NCBI GenBank assembly: GCA_964558975.1
Contig: CAZLFQ010000001.1
Span: 868,001-932,000, forward strand
Direction: 5' to 3'
Length of the DNA stretch: 64,000 nucleotides
From: CAZLFQ01 sp964558975
GTDB lineage: Bacteria > Pseudomonadota > Alphaproteobacteria > Rickettsiales > Midichloriaceae
Below the pieces are notes generated by a model. That model was not told where the DNA came from and searched no databases. It saw nothing but the letters and a program-made list of their open reading frames with translations. Shown here piece after piece: positions 26,090 to 35,533 of this stretch. The position numbers and the translations under genes were made by a program. How positions within the stretch are numbered: the stretch's first letter is position 1; each line of letters begins with the position of its first letter.

Positions 26090-27391
26090 TTATTTCAACA
26101 ACTTTAGTTTTTTTAATAGCTCCCAAATTTGATCTTTAATATCTGGGGACATTTTCTTTAAAAAGAATTGCATTACAGAAGTTTTTGCCAATATCCTTAT
26201 AATGCTATAAGAAACCGTTCTTTGAGGTCTAAGCGGCTTTCTTGTTAAGAATAATTTTTTTTCTAGGAATTTGGGTATAACCTGCCCTATTTGTGCAGGC
26301 AATTTCTTTATATTTGCTTTTCTGTAATCGCTCAAAGTGTCATCAAATAGCCTTACGAAGTTTTTGTAACTATACAAGCCAGATTCAATGATATCTTTGT
26401 ATGCTCTGTCTACTAATTTATCTAAAAATTCGTCATCATTAATCTTAGCAAATACTTCATCCAAATTACTTCCATCTTTTTTTAATGGTATGTAATGCTC
26501 ATTTGGCTTAATCACTCCTGAATACTTACCTTCAAATAACACTAACGCTGTATGCAGTGCGATCGTCTCAAAAACACGAGGAGATATCTGATTCATAACA
26601 CCATCCATTTCATGCTCTGACACAATTTCATTATATATCTCTTGGCTAGATGAATCTGGATTTGAAAGTCTATAATCCGTAATCTTTTTAACCAGATCTC
26701 CATCCCAGTCAAAAACATTGGCGCCACTTTCTGAACCAAGCATTGCTTTTGTAGAAGCTATGAACCTACACCACTTATCTCCGTATATTCTCGATGCTTC
26801 GTCAATAGCAATATCACAGTCTATATTGTTTTCGTTGCAGTATTTCTTAACTAACACCCCAATTTCGGCCTTGTCAAAACCCAGCTTACCATACCTTACA
26901 TCTAGAGATCTGCCTCGATATGCAATTGTATTTAATCTCTTTGAGGGCAGTACATATTTCTTAATTTTAGGCAACAATTCAGGAACATAACCCGTCAGTA
27001 CACTGACAAATGTTACATCAGGAAATTCACTCTTTGGATATATACGATGAATATTTTCAGTTGGCACGCATGTAAATACAATACTGATTCCTAAGCGCTT
27101 AATCCAAGCCCATGTCTTTTTTGTTAGATCATACTCATCTTGAATATAAAGAAATTTTATACCTTTGAAATTTGCTATAGATTCTACAGTTTCGTCAGAT
27201 ACTTTATTGTAAATAAATCTTAAACAATAGTGAATTCCTATACAGTCATATAAATTTGGTTCTACAAAGAAATTCTCATATCTATCACAGAAATAAATAT
27301 CGTTATTAGAATACTTATGGAAAGAAAGCAGGTGTTCAAATACTGTGTTTGTCCGTGTCTGACTTGAATTATATAAAAACAATATATTCAT
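26090..27391 (-). CDS. Glycosyltransferase family protein (GT-B-like)
   Basis: This protein of about 433 residues begins MNILFLYNSSQTRTNTVFEHLLS, like the N-terminal beta strand of GT-B enzymes. The C-terminal half has SPRVFETIALHTALVLFEG...NEHYIPLKKDGSNLDEV, which matches the nucleotide-sugar domain end of CgeB-like/family 1 glycosyltransferases. The substrate cannot be told. It follows a methyltransferase gene by 4 bp, suggesting a surface glycan modification pair. I chose the ATG at 27391; an earlier in-frame start at 27421 would overlap that gene by 26 bp. Confidence 0.75.
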   Translation of the reverse strand: MNILFLYNSSQTRTNTVFEHLLSFHKYSNNDIYFCDRYENFFVEPNLYDCIGIHYCLRFIYNKVSDETVESIANFKGIKFLYIQDEYDLTKKTWAWIKRLGISIVFTCVPTENIHRIYPKSEFPDVTFVSVLTGYVPELLPKIKKYVLPSKRLNTIAYRGRSLDVRYGKLGFDKAEIGVLVKKYCNENNIDCDIAIDEASRIYGDKWCRFIASTKAMLGSESGANVFDWDGDLVKKITDYRLSNPDSSSQEIYNEIVSEHEMDGVMNQISPRVFETIALHTALVLFEGKYSGVIKPNEHYIPLKKDGSNLDEVFAKINDDEFLDKLVDRAYKDIIESGLYSYKNFVRLFDDTLSDYRKANIKKLPAQIGQVIPKFLEKKLFLTRKPLRPQRTVSYSIIRILAKTSVMQFFLKKMSPDIKDQIWELLKKLKLLK

Positions 27392-27395
27392 GGCT

Positions 27396-28220
27396 TTACT
27401 TTGTCGCTGTTGTATAGACATCTAACCCGCAAAGCTTTGGCCAAGCAGATACTAACAACTGCTCTCTCTTTCTTTTTCTGAATGGAAATTCCTGATCTAT
27501 ATTTTCCAAAGTTGATTCAACTTTAGAAAACTTACGACATAGCCACTTTATAGATTTTTTTGATACCCAGCATGTGTATGGAGCAGATTCGCCTTTAGAA
27601 TTGGCATCATAAGCAGCGCGCTCACGTGCATTTACATTGTCAACAACACCTCTAAACCCTAATAATTCTTTTGCTGCATAAAACAATGTAGATAGAAGTG
27701 CCATCCTATACCTTCGGTACGAGTATGCATAATAGACCATAAATACAAGCTTCCCACCCGGTCGCAACAATTCAAAACATTGGTCTATTGCCGTTTGTAT
27801 ATCCCCTGTATGGTGAAGACACCCAATAGCTATAACATAGTCAAATGACTCTTGTTTGAAATTCTTATCAAGTATACTTGACCGCTTTACTTTTCCTTGA
27901 AGTCCATTTTGTTCTAACCGATGTTGAACCATTTCAACGGGGCCTTTTGCTATATCAAGCCCTGTATAATTCGCACCAGCTGCAGCTATTTTTTGAGATA
28001 CAGTACCATACCCCAATCCTACTTCTAAAACATCCTTTCCATTAAGATCTGCAAATGGTATGTGAGAATTTAAATATTTATAAAAATCGAAATACCAATC
28101 ATCAAATTTTTTCAAAGATTTTGGAGTGGAATCTGCAATCCCTAACATCTTTGCTAGTCCTGTACCACACAGTTCATTCCAAAACTCTGAGTTCTTCTCA
28201 GAAACTTTATCGTTTGACAT
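27396..28220 (-). CDS. Class I SAM-dependent methyltransferase
   Basis: This protein of about 274 residues has motif I VLEVGLGYGTVSQ (about residue 67), the acidic ribose-binding aspartate in YTGLDIAKG, FDYVIAIGCLHHT, and LLRPGGKLVFMVY, the standard methyltransferase 11/25 order. A start at ATG 28220 follows GAAGG at a good distance. It is linked to the glycosyltransferase downstream, so the substrate may be a sugar or glycolipid. There is no signal peptide, unlike the methyltransferase beside mraY. Confidence 0.8.
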   Translation of the reverse strand: MSNDKVSEKNSEFWNELCGTGLAKMLGIADSTPKSLKKFDDWYFDFYKYLNSHIPFADLNGKDVLEVGLGYGTVSQKIAAAGANYTGLDIAKGPVEMVQHRLEQNGLQGKVKRSSILDKNFKQESFDYVIAIGCLHHTGDIQTAIDQCFELLRPGGKLVFMVYYAYSYRRYRMALLSTLFYAAKELLGFRGVVDNVNARERAAYDANSKGESAPYTCWVSKKSIKWLCRKFSKVESTLENIDQEFPFRKRKREQLLVSAWPKLCGLDVYTTATK

Positions 28221-28303
28221 CAATTTACCTTCTCAGTTTACAAAGATTTTTCAATCTTATATATGCCAAATTTATAAAAATTACCAGTCAAATCTAACAT
28301 TAT

Positions 28304-29092
28304 CTACAACGGATCTTTTATAGATTTAATGGCGCCAGACCATTTTCCTTTCTTTTCGGATTTATGAAAAGTTTCAACCTTTTCACCTGCCCACTTATGT
28401 TTAATCTCATCAATTGGGATGATGAACTGCTGGCTGATTTTGGCGATACGTAAATCTATCCGTGAAATCATTGGCTTGTAAAGTTTATCCCATATCCAAT
28501 CAATCGTAAGTGGAAACGCTTTATAAACATCAAGTACCGTATATGCATATTCAGCTGAGTATCCCGCCACCTCTTTAGCCATGGCAAGTAATTGAAAATA
28601 TCTGGTGAATAATTCTGAACCTTTTTGGTTGTTTGGATAATTCGCTACTTGCAAAACCATCACTTGCTTAATGGCCGTTTGGAGGGATATATTTCTTGTT
28701 GCCATATTATGAATATCAGACAACATCGCCCTGTTAAATGATGCATCTAATATGATCGCACTTTCATTTTCAACCATATGACCAATTTCATGAATTATAA
28801 CATCTGGTTTAATTTTCTTGATTGTAATTGTAAAAAATTTATTTCCTCCTCTAGTCTCAACAGTCCTGCAGTTTCCTTCATCTAGCTCGAACACAGTTTT
28901 GGGAGATAATTTAAAGTTTAGCCTACCCTGCATGCACAGAGTTGTAACCAAATCCATCATCGGCTTAAATATTTCATAAGCATAAATCTTTTTTATTACA
29001 TCCAAAAAATTATCAACCAGATAAATTTCTGTCCCAGAAGTGTTTTTACGAATGATTTCTATTGGGTTTATTGTCTGAATTACTGAAGACAT
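28304..29092 (-). CDS. HEIGH-motif metalloprotease-like protein of unknown family
   Basis: This 262-residue protein has HEIGH at residues 101-105, a zinc HExxH site, inside a hydrophobic-before/polar-after context (PDVIIHEIGHMVENES). About 55 residues later GSELFTRYFQLL (Glu160) could supply the third ligand, as in gluzincins and lethal-factor-like (ATLF) proteases. No signal peptide or membrane helix is visible. The start overlaps the stop of the upstream secreted-protein gene by 1 bp (TAATG), so the two are coupled. Protease activity is inferred from the motif; substrate and location are unknown. A T4SS effector role is possible. Confidence 0.65.
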   Translation of the reverse strand: MSSVIQTINPIEIIRKNTSGTEIYLVDNFLDVIKKIYAYEIFKPMMDLVTTLCMQGRLNFKLSPKTVFELDEGNCRTVETRGGNKFFTITIKKIKPDVIIHEIGHMVENESAIILDASFNRAMLSDIHNMATRNISLQTAIKQVMVLQVANYPNNQKGSELFTRYFQLLAMAKEVAGYSAEYAYTVLDVYKAFPLTIDWIWDKLYKPMISRIDLRIAKISQQFIIPIDEIKHKWAGEKVETFHKSEKKGKWSGAIKSIKDPL

Positions 29093-29628
29093 TAATTAGT
29101 ACGCTTAACTATTTTTTCTATACAATTTGTACTTAAGATTACGGCATCACCTGAGTCTAGACCAATATTCATGTTACAGTTCGCAGAAATGAAGGCAGCC
29201 TCTTCTTCGTTTTTCTCGCTCCTAATAAGGGTATATTCGTCAATACTATAATTAACTATGGCCACACCTGCGCTTCCGGTGCGATTAATACTATTAACTG
29301 TGACTCTGTAGGCATATGAATTCAGAGGTTTTAGAATATCTTTTATGTAAGTTATATATTCATCTTTACTCATATTTAGACTCTCTTGCGCTACAACCTT
29401 GGTTTTATCTTCTGGATCAAGCAAGTAAGCTATTTTAATAAATCTTGCACTACTGTCAGTAAAATACTTATAAAAAGACTCTATTTCAGAAATATCTCTC
29501 TTATTCATTAGATTCTGAATTTTGATAAAAAATGCGCGAATCGTAGCATCATTAGTATCCTCCGAAAAAGACGGGGTCGTAATAAAAAGGGCGCAAGCTA
29601 ATACTGTAAGTCTAATAATTCTAAACAT
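29092..29628 (-). CDS. Secreted hypothetical protein coupled to the metalloprotease-like gene
   Basis: This 178-residue protein has a clear Sec signal peptide (RIIRLTVLACALFITTPSFS, cleavage near residue 22). The mature part of about 155 residues alternates helices and strands, with two late cysteines (in SANCNMN and STNCIEK) that could form a periplasmic disulfide. The pattern resembles a small NTF2-like fold, but I cannot confirm it. It is first in a two-gene unit with the HEIGH protein, which suggests an inhibitor, chaperone or substrate relationship. It is divergent from the ABC exporter at 29718. Confidence 0.65.
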   Translation of the reverse strand: MFRIIRLTVLACALFITTPSFSEDTNDATIRAFFIKIQNLMNKRDISEIESFYKYFTDSSARFIKIAYLLDPEDKTKVVAQESLNMSKDEYITYIKDILKPLNSYAYRVTVNSINRTGSAGVAIVNYSIDEYTLIRSEKNEEEAAFISANCNMNIGLDSGDAVILSTNCIEKIVKRTN

Positions 29629-29717
29629 AGGTTATTCGCGATTTATACTTAGATCATATTGGTCTTATGGGGATTGGGTCAATATTTTTTTGATTTTTAG
29701 TTGATTTCTTCATTTAT

Positions 29718-31559
29718 ATGTTGTATATCACGATGTCCGCAGTTACATACAAACAAATTGTTGAGAATTTATGCATAATGAATAGCATTTCGTTACCCTC
29801 AAATCGACTAAAGTTTTTCGTGCATTTTATGCGCAGACAAAGCTGGGGCTTTGTAGTTCTGTTTTTATGTTCCTTTGTTGTTGCAACAACAACTTCTATG
29901 TGGCCTATGATCACAGGCAGTCTTGTGGATGCATTGACACAATTTGAAGGCAATAAGTCAAATGTGTTTTTAGATCTTAAAAATCTATTTCTTGCTGCAC
30001 TTTGCTTCTGGCTATTTGCAGAACTAATGATGCGGCTACAGGGTTTCATAACCGCGATTGTATATCCCAGATTTGAGACAAATGTAAGGATGCAGACATT
30101 TGCTTACGTAAGCCATCACTCGCATTCTTATTTTTCTCGGAATTTTGTTGGTGGAATCGCAAATCGAATTGGTGACTTGCCAAGAAGCGCGATTATGATT
30201 TTGGATTTCACTTTCGTAAATATGTTACCAGTGATATTTGCCATTACTATCTCGGCTTACTTATTCTCACAACTTGATTTGGCTCTTGGATCTGTATTGT
30301 TCAGCTGGTTAAGTTTACATTTATTAATTTGCTCATTTGCTTGTGCCAAGGCAGCATTACTTTCTAGAGATCATTCTGAAGCTAGGACTCGCTTATTAGG
30401 TAAGATTGTAGACTCCTTAGTAAACAATCTTAACGTCAAGCTTTACAACAAATTTAAATATGAGCTTGATTATGTTTCAGAAGCACAAAACGAAGAAAGA
30501 AACCGCAATAGAGTTACTTTATTTTTCATCGAGAAAATTAAAGTACTACTCAGCATATTAGGGTTTTTTGGCGTTAGTGGACTATTCTATTTGACAGTTC
30601 GTTTCTGGCAAGTTGATAGAATTTCAATTGGCGACATGGTGTTTATTCTCAATACAACATTGAATGTATTGGTTTTGCTTTGGACAGCTACAGCAGAGAT
30701 GACCTACCTGTTCAGAGAATTAGGTGTTATCAAACAAGCCTTACGTGTTGTAAAAGATCCTATCGAAATCAAAGATGCAAAAAATGCAACTGAGCTAGAA
30801 GTAAAGAAAGGTCAAATTGAATTTTGCAAAGTTACTTTTGATTACAAACATAATGATAATGTATTTAAAGAAAAATCTATCACTATAAAGGGTGGGCAAA
30901 AAATTGGATTAGTAGGCGTTTCAGGAAGTGGCAAAACCACTTTTGTCCATTTGATGCTGAGATTATTCGACTTAAATGCTGGCACAATTAAAATTGACGG
31001 TCAGGATATCAGTAAGGTTACTCTTAAGTCTTTAAGGGAGAATATTTCCTTTATTCCTCAAGAACCGATCTTGTTTCACAGAACTATTAGCGAAAACATT
31101 AGATACGGAACTGAAGAAGCTACAGATGAAGAAATTATTCAAGCTGCAACAAAAGCTAATTGCCATGAATTCATTTCTAGTCTTGAACTAGGATATGACA
31201 CAATGGTTGGTGAAAAAGCATCAAAAGTTTCAGGCGGGCAGAAGCAGCGTATAGCTATTGCGAGAGCCTTCCTACAGGACGCACCAATCTTAATTATGGA
31301 TGAAGCAACTTCAGCGCTCGATACTTTTACCGAAAAACAAATACAAGAGAGTCTAAAAACACTATTTAAAAAGAAAACTACAATAATTATAGCACATAGG
31401 CTTTCTACCCTCCAGTCAGTAGATAGAATATTGGTTTTTGATAAAGGCACTATTGTTGAAGATGGCACGCACGAAGAACTTTTAGCTAAAGATGGTCATT
31501 ACGCAATGCTTTGGAAAATGCAAACTTTGGGAGTAATACCTGCAACGCTAGAGAATTAG
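29718..31559 (+). CDS. ABC exporter, fused permease and ATPase
   Basis: This 613-residue half-transporter has an N-terminal six-helix membrane domain (about residues 35-340) and a C-terminal ATPase with Walker A GVSGSGKTT near residue 397, signature VSGGQKQR near residue 502, Walker B ILIMDEATSALD, and the H-loop IIAHRLST. It would dimerise in the inner membrane. It resembles the MsbA/MDR type lipid or drug exporters; the substrate is not clear. ATG 29718 and ATG 29733 are both possible starts. Confidence 0.88.
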   Translation: MLYITMSAVTYKQIVENLCIMNSISLPSNRLKFFVHFMRRQSWGFVVLFLCSFVVATTTSMWPMITGSLVDALTQFEGNKSNVFLDLKNLFLAALCFWLFAELMMRLQGFITAIVYPRFETNVRMQTFAYVSHHSHSYFSRNFVGGIANRIGDLPRSAIMILDFTFVNMLPVIFAITISAYLFSQLDLALGSVLFSWLSLHLLICSFACAKAALLSRDHSEARTRLLGKIVDSLVNNLNVKLYNKFKYELDYVSEAQNEERNRNRVTLFFIEKIKVLLSILGFFGVSGLFYLTVRFWQVDRISIGDMVFILNTTLNVLVLLWTATAEMTYLFRELGVIKQALRVVKDPIEIKDAKNATELEVKKGQIEFCKVTFDYKHNDNVFKEKSITIKGGQKIGLVGVSGSGKTTFVHLMLRLFDLNAGTIKIDGQDISKVTLKSLRENISFIPQEPILFHRTISENIRYGTEEATDEEIIQAATKANCHEFISSLELGYDTMVGEKASKVSGGQKQRIAIARAFLQDAPILIMDEATSALDTFTEKQIQESLKTLFKKKTTIIIAHRLSTLQSVDRILVFDKGTIVEDGTHEELLAKDGHYAMLWKMQTLGVIPATLEN

Positions 31560-31620
31560 TCCCTCTGGACAAAGCAACACCTGTGCTTTATTGTTATTGA
31601 GTGTTATATATGGCCTAAAT

Positions 31621-31914
31621 ATGTTTGATTTTTCACTTCCAGAATTAGGTTTAGTTGGACTAATTGCCCTACTAGTTTTAGGGCCAAAAGACATGGTAAT
31701 TTTTTTAAAGTCAGTGAGTCAAGCTTTTGGCAAAATAAAGAGCTATTATAATGATTATATTAAGTATCTAAATGATGCCATCAATGAAGTTGAAGCTGAA
31801 AAAAATGTTGTAGATATGATAGTCGATATGGATGGCAATATGCAGCGTGTTTACGACTTAAACAAAATTATGCCGCAAATTAAAGAAGTGGAAAAAGATG
31901 CAGCCAATCAATGA
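31621..31914 (+). CDS. tatB: Sec-independent protein translocase TatB
   Basis: This protein of about 97 residues starts MFDFSLPELGLVGLIALLVLGPKD, with one membrane helix, the helix-breaking GPKD hinge and an amphipathic helix, as in TatB. With TatC it forms the twin-arginine signal receptor. The ATG at 31621 gives the conserved N-terminus; an in-frame start 30 bp upstream is unlikely. It overlaps tatC by 17 bp. No tatA is in the window. Confidence 0.85.
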   Translation: MFDFSLPELGLVGLIALLVLGPKDMVIFLKSVSQAFGKIKSYYNDYIKYLNDAINEVEAEKNVVDMIVDMDGNMQRVYDLNKIMPQIKEVEKDAANQ

Positions 31915-32668
31915 TAACATATTACCTGTATTAGATATGCCCATAATGGGGCACTTGCAAGAGCTTCGCAAACGCTTAATGATTAGCGTCTTCGCATTTA
32001 TAATGGCATCTTGCATAGCGTATGTATATGCAGAAAATATTTATAATTATTTAACACTTCCTCTGGCGGAAGCTTCTGGTGATAGAAATCATAAACTCAT
32101 TTATACAGGCCTTACCGAAGCATTTTTCACTTATGTGAAGTTGTCTTGTTTTGCAGGTTTCATTATTGCTTTTCCAGTAATAGCTACTCAGCTTTATTTT
32201 TTCATAGCACCGGGGTTATATCGCAAAGAGAAAGGTATTCTATTGCCATATTTAATTGCCTCCCCAATTCTATTCTTAATTGGAGCACTATTGGTGTACT
32301 ATTATGTAATGCCGCTAGCATGGAAATTTTTTATTGGCTTTGAAACTATTGGTGCAAATGCAGTTATGCCTATGGTTTTAGAGGCCAGGGTAAGCGAATA
32401 TTTAGCATTAGTTATAAGCCTAATTATGGGGTTTGGCTTAGCTTTCCAAATGCCTATAATATTGGTTTTGCTAGCACAAATTGGTTTTGTTAAGGGTTCA
32501 TGGCTTGCTGAAAAACGCCGTTTCGCAGTTGTTGTAATATTTGTTTTGGCAGCAATTTTAACCCCTCCAGATGTCATAAGCCAGATTGCATTGGCTATTC
32601 CTTTGCTGTTGCTTTACGAGATTTCTATTATAATATGCAGAAGAATTGAAAAGAACCGAGATCAGTAA
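31898..32668 (+). CDS. tatC: Sec-independent protein translocase TatC
   Basis: This 256-residue protein has six membrane helices. It has the N-terminal MGHLQELRKRL signature, the FIAPGLYRKEK loop with the conserved glutamate, and late LTPPDVISQIALAIPL. TatC binds the twin-arginine signal and exports folded proteins. GAAGTGGAAAAAG inside tatB precedes the ATG. serS starts 1 bp after its stop. Confidence 0.96.
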   Translation: MQPINDNILPVLDMPIMGHLQELRKRLMISVFAFIMASCIAYVYAENIYNYLTLPLAEASGDRNHKLIYTGLTEAFFTYVKLSCFAGFIIAFPVIATQLYFFIAPGLYRKEKGILLPYLIASPILFLIGALLVYYYVMPLAWKFFIGFETIGANAVMPMVLEARVSEYLALVISLIMGFGLAFQMPIILVLLAQIGFVKGSWLAEKRRFAVVVIFVLAAILTPPDVISQIALAIPLLLLYEISIIICRRIEKNRDQ

Positions 32669-32669
32669 A

Positions 32670-33941
32670 ATGCACGATATAAAATTTATTAGAGAAAACC
32701 CAGCAATCTTTGATGCCGCAATGGAACGTAGAGGCCTTGGCAAAATTGCTGCAAAACTAATTAAAATGGACGAAGAGATTAGAGATAATCAAACTCAGTT
32801 ACAGGCGATTCAATCACGCAGGAATGAACTTGCAAAAGCAATCGGCATGGCTAAAAGCAAAGGTGAGGACGCTGCAGCACTTATGCAAGAGGGTGAGGAT
32901 ATAAAACAAAAGACACCTGTACTTGAACAAGAAATTGAAAAGCTACAAACTGCCTTAGTGCAAGAATTAGAAGTTATTCCAAATATTTTGTCTGAAGATG
33001 TACCAGTTGGCGTTGATGATAATGACAGCAAAGAACTTAGAACTTGGGGAGAAATTAGAAAATTTGATTTCAAACCCCTAGAGCACTTTGAGCTAGGTGA
33101 AAAACTAGGATTAATGGACTTTGAACAAACGGCAAAATTATCAGGTGCTAGATTTGTAACTCTCAAAGCAGGCCTTGCAAAATTAGAACGCGCACTTACA
33201 AATTTTTTCTTGGACAACCACACTAACGAATTCGGCTATACTGAAATAGTCCATCCAACACTTGTCAAAACCGAGACTGTTTACGGAGTTGGGCAACTTC
33301 CTAAATTTGCTGAAGATCTTTTCAAAACAACAAATGACTATTGGCTAACATCTACAAGCGAAGTGTTTTTAACAAGTTTAGTTGCCGACCAAATTATCCC
33401 TGAAGAACAATTGCCATTACGATTCACTGCTTATTCTTCATGCTTCAGATCTGAAGCTGGAAGTGCTGGTAGAGATACCAGAGGAATGATCAGGCAACAT
33501 CAGTTCTCTAAAGTTGAGTTGGTAAGCATAACAAATGAAAAGGACTCAGCAGCAGAACATGAACGCATGGTAGGTATTGCGGAGACTTTGCTACAAAAAT
33601 TAGGTTTGTCATATCGAGTTGTAATGTTAGCAACAGGCGATACTGGTTTTCAATCAACCAAAACTTATGACATTGAAGTTTGGCTACCTGGACAGGATAG
33701 GTATAGAGAAATATCTAGTTGTTCGAATTGCACTGATTTCCAAGCCAGAAGAATGAAAGCAAGATTTAAAAGGCTTAGTGACAAGAAAAATTATTTTGTG
33801 CATACTTTAAATGGTTCTGGCTTACCAATAGGAAGAACAATGATAGCGATTATGGAGAACTATCAAAATGCAGATGGTACGATTACAATTCCAGAAAAAT
33901 TAGTCCCATACATGGGTGGTTTGAAAAAAATTGAGAGGTAA
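32670..33941 (+). CDS. serS: Seryl-tRNA synthetase
   Basis: This protein of about 423 residues is a class II synthetase. It has an N-terminal antiparallel coiled coil (about residues 25-105) that binds the long tRNA-Ser arm, motif 2 FRSEAGSAGRDTRGMIRQHQF, and motif 3 NGSGLPIGRTMIAIMENYQ. The ATG at 32670 gives the conserved MHDIKFIRENP; the frame is open for eight more codons upstream, inside tatC. The order tatB-tatC-serS is common in Alphaproteobacteria. Confidence 0.97.
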   Translation: MHDIKFIRENPAIFDAAMERRGLGKIAAKLIKMDEEIRDNQTQLQAIQSRRNELAKAIGMAKSKGEDAAALMQEGEDIKQKTPVLEQEIEKLQTALVQELEVIPNILSEDVPVGVDDNDSKELRTWGEIRKFDFKPLEHFELGEKLGLMDFEQTAKLSGARFVTLKAGLAKLERALTNFFLDNHTNEFGYTEIVHPTLVKTETVYGVGQLPKFAEDLFKTTNDYWLTSTSEVFLTSLVADQIIPEEQLPLRFTAYSSCFRSEAGSAGRDTRGMIRQHQFSKVELVSITNEKDSAAEHERMVGIAETLLQKLGLSYRVVMLATGDTGFQSTKTYDIEVWLPGQDRYREISSCSNCTDFQARRMKARFKRLSDKKNYFVHTLNGSGLPIGRTMIAIMENYQNADGTITIPEKLVPYMGGLKKIER

Positions 33942-33944
33942 TAA

Positions 33945-34520
33945 ATGTTAGAAAAGCAGGATGTAAAGTATGCATCTTTTTCAACAAGAGTTTTAGCAAT
34001 AGCTTTTGATTTTACAATTATAACGTTCTTACTTTCTCCAGTATCACCTCATGTAAATGCTTTTCTACTGGCTAATCTCGATATAGAACAGTTTCTAATT
34101 TCTGGAACAAATAAGATTGATATGTCTGCACTGTTGTCTTACTTATCTAATCAGAGCTTTTTTATTAAGTATTTTTCAGTCCAACTAGTAACTGTATCAT
34201 TTATACTTTCAATCTTTCTAAGTTGTTGGCTAAAGTTTGGCAATACCCCGGGAAAATGGATTTTAGGATGCAAGATTGTTGATGCAGAAACCATGCAAAC
34301 ACCAAACCGCAATCAATACATTAAACGCGCGATTAGTTATTTTGTTTCCGGAATTCCATTTTGTATCGGGTTTTTTATTATGGCTTGGACAGATAAAAAT
34401 CAATGCTGGCATGATAAGATCGCTAATACTGTAGTCATAAAAGTTAAGCACGATTTCACTTGGCTAAAACGATTTAAAGAATATATTACAGATCTAATGA
34501 AACGAAAGTCCGTTAGATAA
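33945..34520 (+). CDS. RDD family membrane protein
   Basis: This 191-residue protein has about three membrane helices. It has the RVLAIAFDF segment (the Arg-x-x-Asp RDD core), then GNTPGKWILGCKIVD and a C-terminal WHDKIANTVVIK, all typical of the RDD family. Function is unknown, though some members affect ion homeostasis. It starts 3 bp after serS and ends 3 bp before the HMG-CoA lyase gene, so it sits inside a run that probably shares a transcript. Confidence 0.85.
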   Translation: MLEKQDVKYASFSTRVLAIAFDFTIITFLLSPVSPHVNAFLLANLDIEQFLISGTNKIDMSALLSYLSNQSFFIKYFSVQLVTVSFILSIFLSCWLKFGNTPGKWILGCKIVDAETMQTPNRNQYIKRAISYFVSGIPFCIGFFIMAWTDKNQCWHDKIANTVVIKVKHDFTWLKRFKEYITDLMKRKSVR

Positions 34521-34523
34521 TAT

Positions 34524-35531
34524 ATGAGGCATCTCTCAACTCTAGGTAATTATTTACCTCGCATTCTTCCAAATTTTTTTCGTGGTGACAGAATTGATGC
34601 ATTGAGATTTGCACCATTAGATTTCTCCATACTTCCCAAACGCATAAATATCGTAGACGTAAGTGCTAGAGATGGTCTTCAAAATGAGCGGAATGCTTGG
34701 AATGTTTCAGAGAGAGTTAGTTTAATAAGAAGCCTATCATCAACTGGACTGAGTAACATCGAAGTAGGATCTTTTGTATCACCAAAAGCAGTACCACAAA
34801 TGGCAGGTTCTGCTGACGTATTTGCAGGTATCAAAAATTTAACTACTGGATGCAGATATCACATGCTTGTTCCTAACACAAAAATGATGGAAAAAGCAAT
34901 TGCTGCTGAAGTTAAGACAGTTAGTGTCTTTGTTTCTGCAGCTGAAGATTTTAGTCGTAGAAATACGAATCGCACAGTAGATGATAGCTTAAAAGAAACA
35001 GCAGAAGTTTGTAACCTTGCAAGAAGTGCTGGTATTAAAGTAAGGGGCTATGTTTCATGCGTTTTTCATTCAACTGACAAATCAGAAGTAATTACTCCTC
35101 GGAATGTTGTAAAAATCTCTGCAAAACTTCTCGATTTTGGGTGCTATGAAGTGTCCTTGGGTGACACTTTGGGAAGTGGCACACCATTGCTAACTGCAGA
35201 ACTGATTTGCGCATTTCCTCTAGAAATGAGAAGATTTTTGGCAGGACATTTCCATGATACCCAAGGTAATGCCGTACGTAATTTTGTAGCTTCTATGCAT
35301 TTTGGCGTAACAACATTTGATGCTACAGTTGGTGGCATAGGCGGATGCCCTTATGCACCCGGTGCAAAAGGCAATGTAGATATGAGAAAACTTTTATATA
35401 TTTGCCAAGCTTTAAATATTCACACAGGCATTGATTACGAGAAAATATGCAAAATCAGCGACGATGTTTTAGCCAGCATAGATCGTAAAAAAGCTGAGCA
35501 GGAACTTTCAAATGTAGTGAGCAAATCTTAA
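34524..35531 (+). CDS. Hydroxymethylglutaryl-CoA lyase-like protein
   Basis: This 335-residue TIM-barrel protein of the HMGL-like family has DVSARDGLQNE near residue 46 with the metal-binding Asp, EVGSFVSPKAVPQM, HFHDTQG with the paired metal histidines near residue 244, and GGIGGCPYAPGAKGN with the catalytic-loop cysteine near residue 273. These residues fit HMG-CoA cleavage to acetoacetate and acetyl-CoA rather than isopropylmalate synthase. It has about 38 residues before the barrel, which most bacterial lyases lack. No other leucine-degradation gene is nearby. Confidence 0.85.
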   Translation: MRHLSTLGNYLPRILPNFFRGDRIDALRFAPLDFSILPKRINIVDVSARDGLQNERNAWNVSERVSLIRSLSSTGLSNIEVGSFVSPKAVPQMAGSADVFAGIKNLTTGCRYHMLVPNTKMMEKAIAAEVKTVSVFVSAAEDFSRRNTNRTVDDSLKETAEVCNLARSAGIKVRGYVSCVFHSTDKSEVITPRNVVKISAKLLDFGCYEVSLGDTLGSGTPLLTAELICAFPLEMRRFLAGHFHDTQGNAVRNFVASMHFGVTTFDATVGGIGGCPYAPGAKGNVDMRKLLYICQALNIHTGIDYEKICKISDDVLASIDRKKAEQELSNVVSKS

Positions 35532-35533
35532 TA

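Noticed and set aside
31569..31590. Hairpin AAAGCA-N7-TGCTTT after the ABC exporter as a terminator
   Set aside because: Short AT-rich stem and no clean T tract; it may slow polymerase but cannot be called a terminator.
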